From Rhodanobacter_A agri (lineage in GTDB: Bacteria > Pseudomonadota > Gammaproteobacteria > Xanthomonadales > Rhodanobacteraceae), in assembly GCF_044904705.1 (NCBI RefSeq), contig NZ_JADIKL010000008.1, forward strand, positions 1 through 64,000: a DNA stretch of 64,000 nt. The letters run 5' to 3'. How positions within the stretch are numbered: position 1 is the stretch's first letter; every line of letters begins with the position of its first letter. Under the pieces are notes generated by a model, which was not told where the DNA came from, did not search any database, and saw nothing but the letters and a program-made list of their open reading frames with translations. The position numbers and the translations under genes are program-made. Below, in pieces: positions 61,119 through 64,000 of this stretch.

Positions 61119-61988
61119 TCATGGAGTATCCATAACGCTTGGCGTTGTGCCAATCAACTCTGCCCAGTCGAACATTTCGGGTGGTGGCAAATTTCTTCCG
61201 CTTTTCTTCGCAATCGACATGAAGTGCGCAAGATTCGCTCTGCTGTGACCAGAGACAGGGACTGCGCCTCTACATAGGGTGTTATGAGGCCGCCATAACT
61301 GCTCTTCATACAATTTGGCTAGCCATTTCCATCCAATTAGCAGGGGGTTATAGTTTACCAATGCGGTGTCGAATTCAAGATAAGAAACCCACACAGCTTG
61401 ATCATATGCCGGCCAATCCTCCGTAGCTAAGGCCATTTTGGAAAAGGCGGTAGATAGCGTAAGCCGATCTAGCGTATCGAGTTCAGCAAATAAATCGGAG
61501 CCGAGTACATCGAGCATGGCGCGGTTATCAAGAGATTTTAACAGCCGCCCTGTCCATGGCTCGTAATCAATCTCTTGTTTCCACACTTCCATGCGAATCG
61601 ACCCATTTAGGCTATCGAGCGCGTAGTGGATGGCCGATTGCGCAAAGCTTTCACTCTCTTTCTGGCGGCCATCCAAGAGAAAGAAAATTGGGTGTTCAGA
61701 CCAATATTCAGCCTGACATGCAGGAAAAGCTCTGGTCACTTCACTGAGCGTTGGCAATGAGGGGACGGTTTGATCCTTCCAGATCTTTCTGAACTTGTTG
61801 CTCAGTCCCTCTGACTTCATGTCTCGGTTACTGGCTTTCCCTAGTGCGCGCTCGATGTCGCCTGGAGCCCACGTGTCACCGACAGCGTGGGCTATCGCCG
61901 CGTAGGCCGCGCGCGAAACAGCCGGCCGCACATCGTGATGCCACCAGCCCTTCCTCAGCTCGTCGATGAACCTGCTTTGCTTTCGCAC
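61119..61988 (-). CDS. Hypothetical 289-residue protein upstream of the phase-variable enzyme
   Basis: A soluble Trp-rich protein starting at GTG 61988 (MRKQSRFIDELRKGWWHHD). The N-terminus is helical, and the middle has AEYWSEHPIFFLLDG and YEPWTGRLLKSLDNRAML. It ends 77 bases before the proposed start of the nuclease-methyltransferase gene on the same strand, so it may be the first gene of the same operon. No catalytic motif or family is recognised; a control or accessory role in the restriction system is possible. Confidence 0.65.
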   Translation of the reverse strand: MRKQSRFIDELRKGWWHHDVRPAVSRAAYAAIAHAVGDTWAPGDIERALGKASNRDMKSEGLSNKFRKIWKDQTVPSLPTLSEVTRAFPACQAEYWSEHPIFFLLDGRQKESESFAQSAIHYALDSLNGSIRMEVWKQEIDYEPWTGRLLKSLDNRAMLDVLGSDLFAELDTLDRLTLSTAFSKMALATEDWPAYDQAVWVSYLEFDTALVNYNPLLIGWKWLAKLYEEQLWRPHNTLCRGAVPVSGHSRANLAHFMSIAKKSGRNLPPPEMFDWAELIGTTPSVMDTP

Positions 61989-62149
61989 GGTGTTCCGTCA
62001 CGCCACGACATGTTTCGTCATGGTAACGGTTTGGGTGATCACTTACCTGGCCCGCGACGTCAGTCGCCAAGGGAACAGTTTTGAGAAATTGTTCCCTGTC
62101 GCCGCGCGCGCGGCGACATCTAGCATGCCGAGGCATGATGGAGGCCGGC

Positions 62150-62434
62150 ATGTCAACTGATCAGATCAACGCCCGCGCGACAGAAATCGAAGAAGACCTT
62201 TTGGCTCGCTACGGCGCCGTCATGGCTGGGCGCGACCTTCGCACCATCCTGGGCTATCCCAGCGGCGATGCTTTTCGGCATGCGGCACAGCGCAAGACGC
62301 TGCCCATTCCGACGTTCTTCCTGAAAGGCCGCCGTGGCCGCTGTGCAGCCACTCGGGACGTAGCCCGCTGGATGGCCCTTCTTGGCCAGCCGGATTCCGA
62401 TAGCAGCATGAATGTCGATGCGGAGGATTTATGA
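62150..62434 (+). CDS. Small putative DNA-binding protein
   Basis: A 94-residue basic protein from ATG 62150, set by GGAGG six bases upstream. ARYGAVMAGRDLRTILGYPSGDAFRHAAQRKTL, given by its parts, looks like a MerR/excisionase-type winged helix, with GRRGRCAATRDVARWM as the second half. Such small proteins near recombinases or transposases often control excision. It is divergent from the 289-residue gene across a 161-bp gap. Confidence 0.6.
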   Translation: MSTDQINARATEIEEDLLARYGAVMAGRDLRTILGYPSGDAFRHAAQRKTLPIPTFFLKGRRGRCAATRDVARWMALLGQPDSDSSMNVDAEDL

Positions 62435-62472
62435 CCTAGCTCATAGCGGTCGATAAATCCGGGCTCTAGACG

Positions 62473-62516
62473 TACGAAAGCCCAGCGCCCTGGCAGGGGT
62501 TTACTGGGCTTTCGTA
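62473..62516. other. 13-bp perfect inverted repeat
   Basis: TACGAAAGCCCAG at 62473-62485 pairs exactly with CTGGGCTTTCGTA at 62504-62516 across an 18-base loop. It follows the small DNA-binding gene and precedes the transposase gene. There is no T run after it on the plus strand. It may be a terminator, a regulatory hairpin or the border of the insertion sequence. Confidence 0.5.
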
Positions 62517-62680
62517 GGATGCAGGTTTGAGTGGTCTGCACCCCTAGTTTGCGTCATCACCCAGCGCTTTGCAACGTGCCTTTCAAGGCGCGGCAGGCCG
62601 CTGTGTACCCGGTGGACTGTCCTAGTCCGGCGGCCCGTCTCAGGACCGGCCACTGCATCCCGTTCGCCTGGGCTACACGG

Positions 62681-63799
62681 ATGACGCAGCACTACCTGCA
62701 CTCCAAGGAATCACGCAACTTCGCCAGAAAAATTAATAGCCTGACCAATGACGAGGCTGAGCAATGGCTGGCCTCGGCGCGATGGGGTGCTACCGATAAG
62801 CAGGGTTGTCCAGCCTGCGGTCTGTTCCGCAAGCATTATCGCCGCGCCAAGACGCGGCGTTGGCGCTGCGCTAGCTGTTCTCGCGAGTTCAGCGTCACCA
62901 GCGGTACACCGTTCCATGGGCGTAAGTTGCCCTTTGTAGACATGATTCGGCTATTCGCAGCGTTCGAGAATGGCGCGAAGGGCCAGTCGCTGCTGGAGGC
63001 CTCGCGCCGTGTGGGCTGTACCCCCAAAACTGCTCAGGTCTTCTTCGGAAAAATTCGGGAGTGGATGGTCCACGCCATGGACCTCTGTCCCCTAGGCGGT
63101 GCGTTCACAGTGCACATGGATGGTGGGTACTTTGGCGGTAAACCTCGCAAACCCAATCGTCGTGCCCGAATACCAAGAAGGGCACTCGAAGTACGCTTCG
63201 GGAAAAAAGCGCCAAAGAACCAGAACCAACCCTGGATAGAAGCCGGTATGACTTACCAGAATTGGTGTAAGCGTGCGCGGAAGCGCGTGGTGATATCGCT
63301 GTGTGAGTCCGCTGGGCACCGGATGGGGTCCGGCCGAGTCATGGCCTTCGTATGCTCGGGGGAGAACGAAGCGGAAGTGACTCGTTTGGCGAAAAATTTC
63401 CTCAGCCCTGACGCACGTGTGATGACTGATGAGAGCAGCGCTTACAGCACGCTCGGTGCGCTGGTTGCTGAGCATTACACGGTTTCACACGCCAACGAGT
63501 TCAGCACCAGCGAGGGCGTGTCAGACAATATGTGTGAGACGCTCTTCAGCCGCTTTCGGCGCAGCGAGTACGGTACGTTGCATGGATTCCGCCCAAAGTA
63601 TCTGCAGGACTATACCTGTGAGTTCGTGTGGCGAGAGAACCATCGTAAGCATGCGCAGGACAAGCGGTTCCGCATATTGATGATAGGAATGATGACTGCT
63701 CCAACATCTCGATGGTGGGCCGGTTACTGGCAGGGACGGTGCCGGCGAGAGGAGATTGGACTCGACTATTTCCTGGCACGCCTTCCTTCTACTAAATGA
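62681..63799 (+). CDS. IS1595-family (ISXO2-like) transposase
   Basis: A 372-residue transposase. An N-terminal zinc ribbon (CPACG and CASCSREFSVTSGTPFHGRKLPF) is followed by a helix-turn-helix-like segment (LLEASRRVGCTPKTAQVFFGKI). The ISXO2 DDE-type catalytic domain has HMDGGYFGGK, MTDESSAY and HANEFS, then DNMCETLFSRFRRSEYGTLHGFRP. It looks intact. ATG 62681 is chosen because the family homology starts there; the frame is open from 62531. No terminal inverted repeats were recognised on either side, so the extent of the element is unknown. Confidence 0.88.
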   Translation: MTQHYLHSKESRNFARKINSLTNDEAEQWLASARWGATDKQGCPACGLFRKHYRRAKTRRWRCASCSREFSVTSGTPFHGRKLPFVDMIRLFAAFENGAKGQSLLEASRRVGCTPKTAQVFFGKIREWMVHAMDLCPLGGAFTVHMDGGYFGGKPRKPNRRARIPRRALEVRFGKKAPKNQNQPWIEAGMTYQNWCKRARKRVVISLCESAGHRMGSGRVMAFVCSGENEAEVTRLAKNFLSPDARVMTDESSAYSTLGALVAEHYTVSHANEFSTSEGVSDNMCETLFSRFRRSEYGTLHGFRPKYLQDYTCEFVWRENHRKHAQDKRFRILMIGMMTAPTSRWWAGYWQGRCRREEIGLDYFLARLPSTK

Positions 63800-64000
63800 C
63801 GGGGAAGTCGTGAGTGCGCGTGAGTCGCCAATAAGCTTCGCTGTTCCCGTCGGTTACACCGGCGGCAGAAATGCCGTCTGTGTGCCGGTCAAGCAGCCCT
63901 TTCCTAGCCAAAGTTCTTAGTCGCTTACGCACGCAGTGGCGTATAGGTACGAGGGGAAATCGTTCTCGTTCTGGGAGATGCTGCAAGATCCGAACAACCA
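63792..64000 (-). CDS. Partial gene at the window edge, winged-helix-like C-terminus
   Basis: The minus-strand frame is open from the right edge to a stop at 63792, giving 68 residues with VRKRLRTLARKGLLDRHTDG, then DGNSEAYWRLTRTHDF. The helix-turn-strand pattern with RKRLRTLARKGLL and a YWRL end resembles the last part of a winged-helix DNA-binding domain. The true start lies outside the window. Its 3' end overlaps the transposase 3' end by eight bases. Confidence 0.5.
   Translation of the reverse strand, partial: VVRILQHLPERERFPLVPIRHCVRKRLRTLARKGLLDRHTDGISAAGVTDGNSEAYWRLTRTHDFPVI

Overview
The window looks like a chromosome segment from a high-GC gammaproteobacterium of the Xanthomonadales, most likely Rhodanobacteraceae (Dyella, Rhodanobacter or Luteibacter type). 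The evidence is the strong GC bias, the block miaA-hfq-hflX-hflK-hflC-purA, kbl and tdh, a LytS/LytTR pair, and the long Ala/Gly-rich secreted proteins. This placement is an inference from gene content; no 16S gene is present.

Positions 1-25,450 are ordinary core genome: the 3' end of an OmpA-family gene, an RsuA/RluB-type pseudouridine synthase, threonine catabolism (tdh and kbl, with a DUF748/AsmA-like gene between them), the miaA-hfq-hflX-hflK-hflC-purA cluster, an S8 protease divergent from an ECF sigma/anti-sigma pair, msrB-msrA, two small lipoproteins, a two-component system, and an exported M1 aminopeptidase. A perfect 32-bp inverted repeat brackets a 274-bp insert between hflX and hflK.

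Positions 25,450-30,600 hold a small AT-rich two-gene insert and then ovoA followed by a PLP-dependent C-S lyase. These two probably form a complete ovothiol pathway.

Positions 31,200-54,200 are an Rhs/YD-repeat toxin locus. Two exported 'shell' ORFs end in a near-identical ~1.06-kb module and stop at the same peptide. A third ORF carries the Rhs core and a toxin tip, and is coupled to a membrane immunity gene and a Coq7-like di-iron protein. Truncated and decayed core/tip fragments lie at 51.6-54.2 kb. Between these Rhs parts sits a mobilisation/recombination block at 40.2-51.2 kb: a TrwA-like accessory protein, a coupling ATPase, a MobF relaxase-helicase, a divergent XRE repressor, a TOPRIM-ATPase and two overlapping tyrosine recombinases. 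There is no type IV secretion machinery, so it looks like a mobilisable rather than self-transmissible element.

Positions 54,200-64,000 are a second accessory block: decayed fragments, an ImmA/IrrE-type regulator-protease with an overlapping partner gene, small zinc-ribbon proteins, and a class II tRNA-like gene with an apparent UAU anticodon. It also has a nuclease-methyltransferase fusion with a half-size specificity subunit. The fusion gene carries 21 tandem copies of a 7-bp unit, a strong sign of phase variation. An IS1595/ISXO2-type transposase follows, and a partial gene runs off the right edge.
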